DNA from: Anaerobiospirillum succiniciproducens DSM 6400
Lineage (GTDB): Bacteria; Pseudomonadota; Gammaproteobacteria; Enterobacterales; Succinivibrionaceae
Length of the DNA stretch: 39,547 nucleotides
Direction: 5' to 3'
Assembly (NCBI RefSeq): GCF_000482845.1
Contig: NZ_AXWV01000038.1
Coordinates: forward strand, 1 to 39,547
The position numbers and the translations under genes were made by a program. The notes beneath the pieces are model-generated. The model had not been told where the DNA came from. It made no database searches and worked only from the letters and a program-made list of their open reading frames with translations. Shown in pieces: positions 18,563-27,527 of the stretch (position 1 is the stretch's first letter; every line of letters starts with the position of its first letter).

Positions 18563-21046
18563 ATGGCTAGCTATATTAGTGAAATTAAGCTCAAGCAGGG
18601 ATTACGCAAGGTTGCAATTATCTCTATTGCATCTTTAGTTATCTTGTCTCTGTTTGCCTTCGCCACTTTTAAAGTTGTGTCTTATGTTTACACTTCTGCC
18701 AACGACTCAGAGCTTAAGGCCACGCAGTCAGAGTTTGCGATTACCATTAAGCGTAAGGCCATGGGCGAGCTCAGAGCTTTGCGTACTTTGGCCATGTTCA
18801 CTAAGAAGTCTGATGACATCACCAAGACCTACTCTGCTGTGGGCAAAGAAAACATTCCATTTGATGTAGTAGGCTTTTGGAATCTTGATGGTACCTGCGA
18901 GCAAGTTTCTATTTCCGGCGTCAAGACAGACACTGCGTACAAGAACTTACCACCACAAGTAAAGCTTGCTATCTCAACCGCTTGGCTTGGTCAAAGCACC
19001 GTTTCATCCCCATACTTCTCACCAACCATCGGTCAGGACATGATTACTTATGTAGCTCCTGTCTTTGCTAATGATGGTCGCGTTATCGGTGCGCTCTCTG
19101 GTGCTGTAAGCCAGGTTACCTTTGATGCCAACTTAGAACAAATTTCTGTTACTAACCCTGATATCGATTCCTTCTTAACTACCGCTTCAGGCTTTATCTT
19201 CTCAAGCGGTGTTAATGAGGTCATCCCGCGCGATCTGCATAACGTCTCTGATTTCAAGGGATTTACTCGTAATGCTATTGATAAGATTCGTGTTGGCCTA
19301 GTATCTACTACCCCAACTTCATTTACCACCAATATCAATGGCTTAAAATACAACGTAACCTTAACCCCACTTGATTTTGCCGATTGGTATTTAGGTACTA
19401 TTAGCTCTGCAGAGGTAAAGCACAGCCCTTACTTCCAATCTTTAAGCTTCTTAATTGTTAGCATCGTTATCATCTTCACTGTGTGCTGCTTCATTGCCAT
19501 CTATCTCTTTATCAATATGAAGAGCAGCTACAAGACTCAGCTGTTGATCGCTCACTATGATCCAGTGACTGATGCTTATAACTACAATAAATTCTTACTT
19601 GAGTTTGCCAACCTTGACTACAAGGAATCTCCAGAGATTAAGTACGCAGTAGTATCCTTGTCGATGCAAGACTTTAGCTACATGCAGGATATGCTCGGTG
19701 AAAAGAGCTCTGATGACTTGCTGCGCACTATTGCCAATATTTTTAGAGAGCAGGACAGCTCCAAGCTCATTATGTTCTGCCACCATGAGAAAGATCAGTT
19801 CTATCTCGTCTATAAGATCAAGGAGCAAGACAAACTTAACGCAGAACTTATCAAGCTTATCAACATTTGCACACAACGCATTAACGCTGAGATCTCCTCT
19901 ATCCCAATCGTTATGTGTGCAGGTGTTGCTTTTGCACACTATGATCTTAGCCCAGATAAAGTCGTGGCTCGCTCTGAGTTTGCCCGCAAACAGATTAACA
20001 AGACCTATACTCATGCGATTCGCTTCTATGACGAGAATGCCTATAAGAAAGAGGCATTCTTACATAGCATCGAAAAGAGCATGCGTGCAGCTTTAGAAAA
20101 CGAGGAGTTTAAGCTCTTCTTACAGCCTAAGATCGACCTTAAGACTGGCAAGATCTACGCTGCAGAGGCCTTAGTACGTTGGATCTCTGAGTCAGATACC
20201 ATTGTTTATCCAAATGACTTCATTCCTCTGTTCGAGGCCAATGGTTTCTGTACTGAGCTTGACTTATACATGTTTGATAAAGCTTGTGCTCGTATTAGAT
20301 CTTATCTTGATCGCGGTATTGAGCCGATCTACTTATCGATTAACCAAACTAAGCTCCTCTTCTTCAAGAAGGGATATAAAGAGCAGCTCAAGCAAATCAT
20401 TGATAAGTACGACATTCCTCCAAAGTACCTCATGATTGAGGTTTTAGAGGACTTAGCTACTTACAAGGTTAATGAGCTTAACAACCACATTAACGAGCTT
20501 AAAAAGCTTGGTCTTTCTATCGCTCTTGATGACTTTGGTTCAGGCTACTCCTCACTTAACATCATCGCCGGCTTAGACCTCGATGAGATTAAGTTTGACC
20601 GTGAGTTCATGCTCGCCCACGATCCAGAGCAAATCGAAAAGAACCACATGATCTTACGTGTGCTCTCAAGACTAGCAAAAGAGCTTGGTATTCGTACCGT
20701 AGTTGAGGGTGTCGAGCGTAACGAGGATGTTGAGTTCTTAAAGACTATCGATTGCGACTTAGCTCAGGGTTACTACTACGATCGACCAATCCCTGCAGAT
20801 GACTTTGATCGTAAGTACATTCTCCCAGAGGGCTCTCGACCAAAGGCAACCTACAAACCAACTCGTCCAATTGGTGAGCTCCCGAGCTCTAGAATATCTG
20901 CCTACAGCGCAGCCGCTAGCGCAACAGCAGCTGCTAACGCCGATAAGGCCAATGCAGCTGATAGCAAGGCTGCCGAGGCAAAGGATAGTGATAGTGCAGC
21001 ACCAAGCAATGCTACGGGTGCAGAATCTTCTGATAGCGCTAAATAG
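18563..21046 (+). CDS. Membrane c-di-GMP phosphodiesterase: dCache, degenerate GGDEF, EAL
   Basis: EAL domains hydrolyse c-di-GMP to pGpG. Layout of the 827 residues: TM1 at about 17-40; a periplasmic sensor at about 45-290 whose ITYVAPVFANDGRVIGALSG stretch is typical of dCache domains; TM2 at about 295-320; a GGDEF-like domain at about 335-500; EAL at about 510-760; and an Ala/Ser/Asp-rich tail of about 50 residues. The cyclase signature is lost (HHEKDQF where GGDEF is expected), so this domain is probably regulatory. The EAL catalytic set looks complete: EALVRW (E535), the Asn in SINQTKL, IEVLED, DDFGSGYSSL (D656 D657), IKFDREF, VVEGVE and AQGYYYDRP. The ATG at 18563 is preceded by AAGGAT. 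Expected output is lowered c-di-GMP on sensing an extracytoplasmic ligand. Confidence 0.93.
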   Translation: MASYISEIKLKQGLRKVAIISIASLVILSLFAFATFKVVSYVYTSANDSELKATQSEFAITIKRKAMGELRALRTLAMFTKKSDDITKTYSAVGKENIPFDVVGFWNLDGTCEQVSISGVKTDTAYKNLPPQVKLAISTAWLGQSTVSSPYFSPTIGQDMITYVAPVFANDGRVIGALSGAVSQVTFDANLEQISVTNPDIDSFLTTASGFIFSSGVNEVIPRDLHNVSDFKGFTRNAIDKIRVGLVSTTPTSFTTNINGLKYNVTLTPLDFADWYLGTISSAEVKHSPYFQSLSFLIVSIVIIFTVCCFIAIYLFINMKSSYKTQLLIAHYDPVTDAYNYNKFLLEFANLDYKESPEIKYAVVSLSMQDFSYMQDMLGEKSSDDLLRTIANIFREQDSSKLIMFCHHEKDQFYLVYKIKEQDKLNAELIKLINICTQRINAEISSIPIVMCAGVAFAHYDLSPDKVVARSEFARKQINKTYTHAIRFYDENAYKKEAFLHSIEKSMRAALENEEFKLFLQPKIDLKTGKIYAAEALVRWISESDTIVYPNDFIPLFEANGFCTELDLYMFDKACARIRSYLDRGIEPIYLSINQTKLLFFKKGYKEQLKQIIDKYDIPPKYLMIEVLEDLATYKVNELNNHINELKKLGLSIALDDFGSGYSSLNIIAGLDLDEIKFDREFMLAHDPEQIEKNHMILRVLSRLAKELGIRTVVEGVERNEDVEFLKTIDCDLAQGYYYDRPIPADDFDRKYILPEGSRPKATYKPTRPIGELPSSRISAYSAAASATAAANADKANAADSKAAEAKDSDSAAPSNATGAESSDSAK

Positions 21047-21134
21047 CGCCCGCTCCAAAGCTTTATTAATACTTTCTTGGTACTTCCAAGCTAAAGCTCG
21101 GAGCAATTAACAGCTAAGTGCTACAAATGCTTTT

Positions 21135-21167
21135 CAAAGCCTAACTTTTAGTTAGGCTTTGTTGTTT
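21135..21167 (+). terminator. Intrinsic terminator of the EAL gene
   Basis: CAAAGCCTAAC (21135-21145) pairs with GTTAGGCTTTG (21151-21161) around a TTTTA loop, followed by TTGTTT. Confidence 0.8.
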
Positions 21168-21289
21168 CTAGATAGACATAACTTAACTTATTGTTTTACC
21201 TAGTCACTCAAAGCTAAGTCTATTTCACAAATACGCAAGCGTAATTAAGCCTTTGCACAATAATCTAAACACAATGAGTAATACTTGCT

Positions 21290-21295
21290 TATAAT
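21290..21295 (+). promoter_or_regulatory. Candidate -10 box for the DUF4253 gene
   Basis: A perfect TATAAT lies 55 bp upstream of the 21350 start codon, within the 21047-21349 gap. No good -35 is spaced correctly. The rest of that gap holds only the terminator. Confidence 0.4.
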
Positions 21296-21349
21296 GATGA
21301 ATGCGAGCTGAAAAAACACCAAAGTTCTTATCATGCTTGAGGACTTGTT

Positions 21350-22222
21350 ATGGAAAGACTTATTGAGATTAGGCAATCTATGGCCCTGTTTTTTGACTGT
21401 GGCTATGAGTACTTTGCTGAATATACCTCACCTGATATTGTGCTAAATCGTCTTCTCTATTGCATGCGCGACGGTAAGCAACAAGGCTACACGCCTATTA
21501 TCGTTGTACCTGATGAGCCTTTATTAGAGACTTTTAAAGACAATTGCAAAGACGAAAATGATAAGTTCAACATCTTTTCATTACGCAAGTTCAGAACTGC
21601 CATGCTGCATGCCGAGCTAATGGATGGCAAGGATATTCTAGAAAAGCGCTTAGATTCGCTAAACGAGCAGTTAGTTGAGTCTGGCGTCAATATCAAAAAA
21701 GTGGTGGGTGATTTTGAAGAGGCTTACGAAGGACCAAGCAATAACATCAATGCACTTGAAGACATCTCCTTTAATGGCGTCTTCATCGTAAAAGTGCCCG
21801 TACGCTATCCTTGGCAGATCTTTGCCTATCTGCCGATGGGTGATTGGGGTATATGTCCTAGCAATACTGAGCTCATGTCCATTAGCAAATACATGTACGA
21901 AAGATATCAAGCCGTACCTGTAGCCATGACTAGCAATGAGCTCGAGTTTAAAGTCTTAAAGCCAATTACCTCAGAACATGATGCTATGGGTGCAGCCTTT
22001 GAGCATTGCCCTCTTTATCCAAGAATGTTTGAGGACTTTGGCACCATTGGCTCTTATGCAGGTACTTTAATTAACTCGAGCATTTGGTACTTTGTGTGGC
22101 CATACCTAACCGAGCACAAGCCAAAGAATAAGGCACCTGAGAGCAGGCAAACCTCTCAAACCCACAAAGAGTTTGCCTACACCACCAAACAGCTGCAGCG
22201 CCTCTACGGACAGAACAACTAA
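21350..22222 (+). CDS. DUF4253-like protein
   Basis: The C-terminal half (about residues 150-255) matches my recollection of the DUF4253 pattern: a PWQIFAYLPMGDWGICP segment, then YERYQAVPVAMTSNELEFKV, and FGTIGSYAGTLINSSIWYFVWP near the end. The function of DUF4253 is unknown to me. The first 150 residues are acidic and soluble, with no signal peptide or membrane helix, so a cytoplasmic protein is expected. The ATG at 21350 has GAGGA at 21339-21343. The gene has its own upstream -10 box and is separated from the EAL gene by a terminator, so it is probably transcribed alone. It converges with the alcohol dehydrogenase gene. Confidence 0.75.
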   Translation: MERLIEIRQSMALFFDCGYEYFAEYTSPDIVLNRLLYCMRDGKQQGYTPIIVVPDEPLLETFKDNCKDENDKFNIFSLRKFRTAMLHAELMDGKDILEKRLDSLNEQLVESGVNIKKVVGDFEEAYEGPSNNINALEDISFNGVFIVKVPVRYPWQIFAYLPMGDWGICPSNTELMSISKYMYERYQAVPVAMTSNELEFKVLKPITSEHDAMGAAFEHCPLYPRMFEDFGTIGSYAGTLINSSIWYFVWPYLTEHKPKNKAPESRQTSQTHKEFAYTTKQLQRLYGQNN

Positions 22223-22253
22223 AATCAGAGCTAAAGGCATCCTGTTAATTGCT

Positions 22254-22286
22254 CCACGCCCGCACATAGTTAAATGTACGGCGTGG
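22254..22286 (+). terminator. Stem-loop between convergent genes
   Basis: CCACGCC (22254-22260) pairs with GGCGTGG (22280-22286), with an inner ACAT/ATGT. There is no T-run on either side. Confidence 0.4.
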
Positions 22287-22364
22287 CGTAGCTAATACAG
22301 AAACAAACGCTGCCTAGCGCTACCATAGTTCGCTATGCGTGCTTTTCGTTTGCGCATCCTTAGC

Positions 22365-22427
22365 ATGCATGAAGCTCGAGTCAACATATATGAAGCTTAC
22401 GTCAACATGCATGAAGCTCGAGTCAAT
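22365..22427 (+). repeat. 21-bp tandem repeat, three copies
   Basis: Units at 22365, 22386 and 22407 read ATGCATGAAGCTCGAGTCAA or a close variant. Copies 1 and 3 differ only in the last base, and the middle copy is more diverged. They lie between the 3' ends of two convergent genes. Confidence 0.9.
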
Positions 22428-22480
22428 GCTCTTGGCTTAGTTTGGCTTGGCTTGGTTTGCATATGGCATTTAGTGGCGGT

Positions 22481-23671
22481 CTAGTGGCCGTCGTAGTTGG
22501 CGGCAAGGTGGTAGATAACTTCGCAATCGTCAGGAGTTAAAGAGACAAACTTACCCACACTCTTTTTAGCTTGAGAAAGCAGCTTGAGCATATGTGGGAT
22601 ATCCTCTTCTTTTGCACCAATCTCCTCAAAGTTAACTGGCATGCCGATAGACTTAAAGAAAGATCTGAGAGCATAAATACCGGCCTTGGCTGTACGCTTA
22701 GGATCCTCAAAATCCATGCTAATACCAAAGACACGTGAGGCAAATTGAGCAAAGCGCATTGGATTGTGCGGCATAACAAATTCCATCCACGCAGGGAAGA
22801 TAACTGCTAAACCGGCACCATGGGCCACATCATAAATAGCCGATAACTGATGCTCGAGGGCATGAGAGGCCCAATCTTGCTCACGACCTACACCGCAAAT
22901 GTCATTGTGAGCTAAGGTACCAGCCCACATTAAGTTAGCGCGTGCCTCATAATTCATTGGCTCTCGAATAACACGTGGCACTGTCTCCACAATAGAGCAC
23001 ATTACTGCCTCACATAAGCGGTCAGTAATGGAGACATCGGTGGTATTAGTAAAGTATCTCTCCATCACGTGAGCCATCATATCCACAGCACCACAGGCAG
23101 TTTGATACGCTGGCAGTGACTTAGTCAGCTCCGGATTCATGATGGCAAAGACTGGCACATTGTAAGGTGAGGTTAACCCAGCCTTAATAAAGCCTGAAGG
23201 AGTTTCCTTTTGGATAACGGAGCTTGAAGAGCCTTCTGAGCCAGCTGCCGGAATAGTTAAAATCACACCAACACCCAAGGCACCATTAGGCTCGCGGGTG
23301 TGCAGCCAAAAGTCGTAAAAGTCACCTTCATTGACGATACCAATGGCAACAGCCTTAGCTGTATCAATCACTGATCCGCCACCAACAGCTAACACAAAGT
23401 CGACATTTTCAGCTCTACCGCGCTCGATAAGCTCATAGACTAAATCAGCACGTGGATTTGGCACTACACCACCAGCTGTCACGTAATTTAATCCTGCACT
23501 TGCAAGATTTTCCTCCACACGACCAATGAGGCCTGAGCGTACAGCACTACCGCAGCCATAAATAACAAAGACTTTGGAACAACCTAAATTGCGAATAATT
23601 GAGCCAGTCTCTCTTTCTCGATCATTACCAAAGTAATAAGCAGTGGGACGGTAAAAATCAAAGTTCTCCAT
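22481..23671 (-). CDS. Iron-containing (class III) alcohol dehydrogenase
   Basis: Group III metal-dependent alcohol dehydrogenases interconvert alcohols and aldehydes with NAD(P)H. The 396-residue product is the family length. The nucleotide-binding GGGSVIDTAKA lies at 97-107. The metal ligands D197, H201, H270 and H284 keep the spacing of E. coli YqhD (D194, H198, H267, H281), with VDMMAHVMERYF and HALEHQLSAIYDVAHGAGLA around them. The closest subtype is the YqhD/butanol dehydrogenase group, which suggests NADPH-dependent aldehyde reduction. The exact substrate is open. The start ATG (complement of 23669-23671) is preceded by AGGATAGAG. No signal peptide is present, so it is cytoplasmic. Confidence 0.93.
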   Translation of the reverse strand: MENFDFYRPTAYYFGNDRERETGSIIRNLGCSKVFVIYGCGSAVRSGLIGRVEENLASAGLNYVTAGGVVPNPRADLVYELIERGRAENVDFVLAVGGGSVIDTAKAVAIGIVNEGDFYDFWLHTREPNGALGVGVILTIPAAGSEGSSSSVIQKETPSGFIKAGLTSPYNVPVFAIMNPELTKSLPAYQTACGAVDMMAHVMERYFTNTTDVSITDRLCEAVMCSIVETVPRVIREPMNYEARANLMWAGTLAHNDICGVGREQDWASHALEHQLSAIYDVAHGAGLAVIFPAWMEFVMPHNPMRFAQFASRVFGISMDFEDPKRTAKAGIYALRSFFKSIGMPVNFEEIGAKEEDIPHMLKLLSQAKKSVGKFVSLTPDDCEVIYHLAANYDGH

Positions 23672-24028
23672 AGCGCTCTATCCTGTAGTTAAGCCCCAAT
23701 CACAGCAAAGCTTGTAGTACCTTAGCTCCTTGATTAAGTGCCCTTAGTCCATCTAGTGCCTTAATAATAACAGTCTCATAAGCAAACTTACTATGTTTTG
23801 CGTAAAAACTGACTAAAAGCCAAACTTACGCCGTTTACGTCCCCACAGCCGCAAGCAAATCCCATAATCAAACCTGAAATATGCAAAATATGGCAAGAGA
23901 CATCCTAGTGGGCTTTGGCCAAAGACGGGCATGAGGCATCTTAATTAGGCCTTGGCAAAAGATGGGCATGAGGCATCTTAATTATGCTTTAGTCAAAGAT
24001 GGGCATGAGGCATCTTAATTGGGATTTG
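23672..24028. other. Gap between minus-strand genes, largely a 37-bp repeat
   Basis: The left part carries whatever drives the alcohol dehydrogenase gene, but I see no clear promoter on that strand. The right part is the 37-bp repeat. Confidence 0.5.
23895..24028. repeat. 37-bp tandem repeat abutting a stop codon
   Basis: Three full copies, with GA(C/T)GGGCATGAGGCATCTT starting at 23924, 23961 and 23998, plus a decayed copy to the left. Each well-conserved copy contains AAGATG..CATCTT, a 6-bp stem with a 9-nt loop. The array ends at the stop codon of the minus-strand zinc-ribbon gene, so its transcripts would carry a series of small hairpins in the 3' UTR. Confidence 0.9.
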
Positions 24029-24631
24029 CTAGACAAGCAGGCGCTTTAGTAAGGTGACGATGCGATCGCGATTCTTTGCTGTCTTAATGAATGTGGGCAG
24101 GTGATCTGCTTGCGTACGCATTGGGTATGTATATGGCTTTTGTCTAAGATCCGCGCTCAAATATTCAATGAGGTAGATAAGATGGCTACGGTTTATGGCC
24201 CAAATGAGCTTGCCTTGATAGGAGGTCTGATACCACAGCTTGTAGCCAAAGTATGGCTCACTTCCATCTTCTAAAAATTTGTAGATATAGCCATATGGCT
24301 CAATGGTCTTTTGCACTGGGCCTTGATTGATAGCACCACAATGCGGACAAGTTACATTTAAAATCTTAAAGTGCTGCTGCTGAGGATCATCAATCTCGCA
24401 TCTAAAGTAGCGCTGACACTCAGAGCAGTTGAGCTTTACTGAGTAGATTGCTGCTCGAAGATCTTTTTGCTGCCTAAAATTACAGTGGGTGCAGCTACAG
24501 CTTGCTTCGCCATCGGCCATTTTGACTATGGCTAATTTGCCACACTGTGGGCATTTAACCTCAATGCCTTGATCTGAGGCACTATTGGCGGTGAAAGTAA
24601 AATAGCCCTTATCTGTATAGCGCGTAACCAT
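24029..24631 (-). CDS. Two-zinc-ribbon protein of unknown function
   Basis: The 200-residue soluble protein has two apparent zinc ribbons: C27/C30 with C47/C50, and C69/C72 with C95/C98, the knuckles reading CPQC, CTHC, CSEC and CPHC. A C-terminal domain follows (KLWYQTSYQGKLIWAINRSHLIYLIEYL, then LRQKPY and LPTFIKTAKNRDRIVTLLKRLL). I have seen similar architectures annotated only as TFIIB-type zinc-ribbon proteins, so no molecular function is assigned. It may bind nucleic acid or protein. The start has AAGGATGGGG just upstream on the minus strand. It is separated by about 350 bp from the membrane-protein gene upstream of it. Confidence 0.75.
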   Translation of the reverse strand: MVTRYTDKGYFTFTANSASDQGIEVKCPQCGKLAIVKMADGEASCSCTHCNFRQQKDLRAAIYSVKLNCSECQRYFRCEIDDPQQQHFKILNVTCPHCGAINQGPVQKTIEPYGYIYKFLEDGSEPYFGYKLWYQTSYQGKLIWAINRSHLIYLIEYLSADLRQKPYTYPMRTQADHLPTFIKTAKNRDRIVTLLKRLLV

Positions 24632-24985
24632 TACCCCATCCTTATGTCCTTCCTCAATAAGCTAAGATTATATTCAAGACCGAGCTCTTTTTGTCAAATG
24701 AGCATGGCCTCGCTAGTACTTAGATACGTAATGCAAAATATTTGAAGGTTTCTCAAAAGTTCTTTGCCTGATGCGATGCGATGCAATGCAATGGCGGGAG
24801 TAGATTGATTTGGTAGAAACTTTGGAAGCTTAAGATTGCGCCAATTGGGAGTGGCATTGAAAGCGCTGATTGGGGATGGCAAAAACGCGCTGATGTTTGG
24901 TCGGATGTGAAGCTAGCGCCGCTTGGGCGCTAGCTAGAAGGATGCACTCTTATTTGCTTAAGGCATGGGCCTTGAGTGCATGATC
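24632..24985. other. Gap between two minus-strand genes
   Basis: No gene is supported (a 62-codon minus frame at 24694-24882 is not credible). A perfect 10-bp stem at 24911-24935 follows the stop of the membrane protein on the minus strand. Confidence 0.5.
24911..24935 (-). terminator. Stem-loop after the DUF6056-like gene
   Basis: AGCTAGCGCC (24911-24920) and GGCGCTAGCT (24926-24935) pair perfectly around a 5-nt loop. It lies about 50 bp after the minus-strand stop. There is no T-run. Confidence 0.45.
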
Positions 24986-26428
24986 TTATTTGTGAGCTAC
25001 AGGTACGTCATCACCGGTCTTTGGGTTAAGGACGCACTCGCTATCACTTCTGATGCGACCAAATAAGACAAAGTCACTTTGCCATCCAGGACGTGCATAG
25101 TCGCAGTTTCTAACTACGGAGTTAACCTCAAGATACTTGGTGATGATCTTATTAGTCCAATACTGAGGATTAGCTCTTACATCAGCAACATAGACATATT
25201 TGTAAGTGTAGACATGCATTGGGGATAAGGTAATGTCTTTCTTACCCTCTTCAATCTGAGTAATGAGCTCTTGAGTTCTGAGCTTTTGGTCATTGTTCAA
25301 AGTGATAGTGCACCACAGGGCATTGCCAAGGGCACAAAGCATAAAGATAGTAGGCACAGTGATCAGCAGTGCCTTAACCTTTGGTCTAAAGAGATCTTTG
25401 TGTCTCTCAAGGAGTGGCTTACTTAAGGCCACTAAAGCCACAATCATAAAGATGGTAAATGGTGTAGCGGCACGAGCTGGGAAGTTTGGCGCAAAGATCA
25501 TCAAGAACAGTGAGAATAAACCAGTATAGGCAAACCACATTCCAGCGTTGTAATAGACTGGATAGCTCACATGTAAGAACTTAGATCTAACCTTTTGACG
25601 CAAGAAGATAACACTGATGATGAGCAGTGAGCACACAAGGAGTGACTCAAAGAAGATATCAATAGCGCCGATACTATGTTCTACAGCATCAAAGCCATGC
25701 GCCTCCATGCTATCAAGTCTAGCTTGATTGCCAGGAGCAAAGATCAGAAGAGCAAAGCCAATTAAGAAACCAGCATAGCCGATGCTTTGCCAGAGCTTGA
25801 GCTTACCGTTTTTGAGGCACCATAAGAGATATAAACCTAAGCTTGTGGCAACTGCAGCTGCGGTGTTTTCATTGGTCCAACCTGCAATGACACCAAAGAT
25901 AAACATAAATGGCCACAGCAAGTAAGGACGAGCGGTGATCTCACGGGCCATAGAAATACGGTATGGCAATAAGAAGATCAGCACTAAAGTGGTAGTCCAC
26001 AAATAATTTGCAGAACTTACGATGTTAAATACCACCTCGCCATACACTCTGAGCTGTAAGAACAAGAATAAGGTGATGACGAATAATGGCATGGCACGTA
26101 AGTGCAGAGTTGGACGAATGCCAAAAGCATTAAAGTAGATAAACAGCACTAAGGTTACATAGCATAAAGCCTGAGCAACAGCTGAAGCTGGTTTACCCCA
26201 CCACAATAAGGTTTGGGCAATGACGTGAGCTACAGATCTACCGCCCCACTCAAAGTAGTGGCGATACTGAGAGAGAACGATATCTGCAAATGAAGTAACA
26301 GGATCCTGAGTACCCTGAATCATCATATAGCGGAAGTCATTAGCAAAATATGGGGTGAGGTTTGAGATCATCGCGATGATGCCAAACCACAGCAACAAGT
26401 AGCAATAAGAGCGTGGAGAGAACTGCAT
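24986..26428 (-). CDS. Polytopic membrane protein, DUF6056-like
   Basis: About eleven hydrophobic helices span the 480 residues. An early extracytoplasmic loop reads ANDFRYMMIQ, followed by the motif WGGRSVAHVIAQTLLWWGK, and another segment reads GWTNENTAAAVA. This layout resembles DUF6056 proteins and GT-C-type polyprenyl-dependent glycosyltransferases, in which acidic residues in the first loop are catalytic. The assignment is by general pattern and is moderate only. The C-terminal roughly 80 residues are soluble. The minus-strand start: AGAGG lies 10 nt before ATG 26428; a TTG at 26434 is an alternative that adds two residues. It stands alone in its transcription unit. Confidence 0.7.
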   Translation of the reverse strand: MQFSPRSYCYLLLWFGIIAMISNLTPYFANDFRYMMIQGTQDPVTSFADIVLSQYRHYFEWGGRSVAHVIAQTLLWWGKPASAVAQALCYVTLVLFIYFNAFGIRPTLHLRAMPLFVITLFLFLQLRVYGEVVFNIVSSANYLWTTTLVLIFLLPYRISMAREITARPYLLWPFMFIFGVIAGWTNENTAAAVATSLGLYLLWCLKNGKLKLWQSIGYAGFLIGFALLIFAPGNQARLDSMEAHGFDAVEHSIGAIDIFFESLLVCSLLIISVIFLRQKVRSKFLHVSYPVYYNAGMWFAYTGLFSLFLMIFAPNFPARAATPFTIFMIVALVALSKPLLERHKDLFRPKVKALLITVPTIFMLCALGNALWCTITLNNDQKLRTQELITQIEEGKKDITLSPMHVYTYKYVYVADVRANPQYWTNKIITKYLEVNSVVRNCDYARPGWQSDFVLFGRIRSDSECVLNPKTGDDVPVAHK

Positions 26429-26434
26429 TTGCAA

Positions 26435-27527
26435 AAAACCTCTGCCTAAATTTAGGCACTGAACGCCACCGCAGAATTTAAGATAAGCTCATGCATAAGA
26501 TAAGCTCATACAAGCGCTTGGGCCTAAGCTTTTAATGCTTAAACATCTTTAACTCTGCGCAAAACCTTTGGACGTCCTACCGAGCTATTGAGCTCACAAC
26601 AAGGCAAGTTAACTATGTTCAGTCACGAATCAACGACTGACATGACTGTAAGATGGTATTAGAACACAACAAACTTTGCTCTAAATTAGCCAAAGCGTGT
26701 ATACATATACCACCTAAAAAATTTCATAGTTCGTACGGCACCACATACTTTAAAGCCAAAGCACTTAAAATCCTATGGTGCTAATGAAGCCGTGATTATA
26801 CAAAACAACACTCAGCCCAATGTAGCTTACACTCATTGCGGCAAAGATATGCCCTTTTTAAGTGCGTACAAACACGCTTTTTACCAGCTATTGGCAGTTA
26901 GAAGCACCTTAATGATGAGCAAAATAACATCAAAATGGTAAGTAGCATCTAATCTAGACCACGCAAAAGGACAGTCCTTATCTGACCAACTCCCATTGGC
27001 AAGCTCATGAGGTTCCTGCGTATCAAGGTTAACCTATTTTCGTAACACGCTTAGGCAATGCTACTTACGAATGCCTCTCAGGCTTGGTCAGACAAATGCC
27101 ACGTAAGCAGAGTACAGACGAAAGCATCTTCGGATGCTGCAGCCATGGAGGAGATATATTAGGCCTTTTGTCCTTTTGAGTGCACTTTGTGAGCACATAG
27201 GATTAAAAATCCTTATAATAATTGACGCCCATAATCTAGGCAGAAAGGTCTGCACTGGAGGCTTTGCTATGCCTAAGAGTTTTAGCTGACCACTCAGCAT
27301 GGCTTAGGCTGCATTTGCTAACTGGCAATCATAGTAGTTGTCACTCGGTCACTTGCAATGAGATTAGTCCTCTTAATGCATGAAGTAGACTTGAGTGTAG
27401 AAAGCACTTTACTCTCTAGATTGAATTGCTCTTAACATGCGCTTAAGCGTGAGCTTGAACTTTGGCTTGGGCTTGGGCTTGATGGAACCTTAATGGGCAT
27501 TGGTCAGGTAAGATACGGACAGGGATA
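26435..27527. other. 1.1-kb gap between divergent genes (DUF6056-like and mfd)
   Basis: No gene is supported; a 70-codon minus frame at 27088-27300 has no recognisable features. A small very stable hairpin, AGCATC-TTCG-GATGCT (27123-27138, canonical C(UUCG)G tetraloop on the plus strand), is present. Simple GGCTTGGGCTT repeats lie just before mfd (27462-27480). Promoters for both genes must lie here but are not obvious. Confidence 0.45.

Noticed and set aside
27088..27300. 70-codon minus-strand frame between the divergent genes
   Set aside because: Overlaps a hairpin, lacks a ribosome binding site, and its residues show no protein-like pattern.
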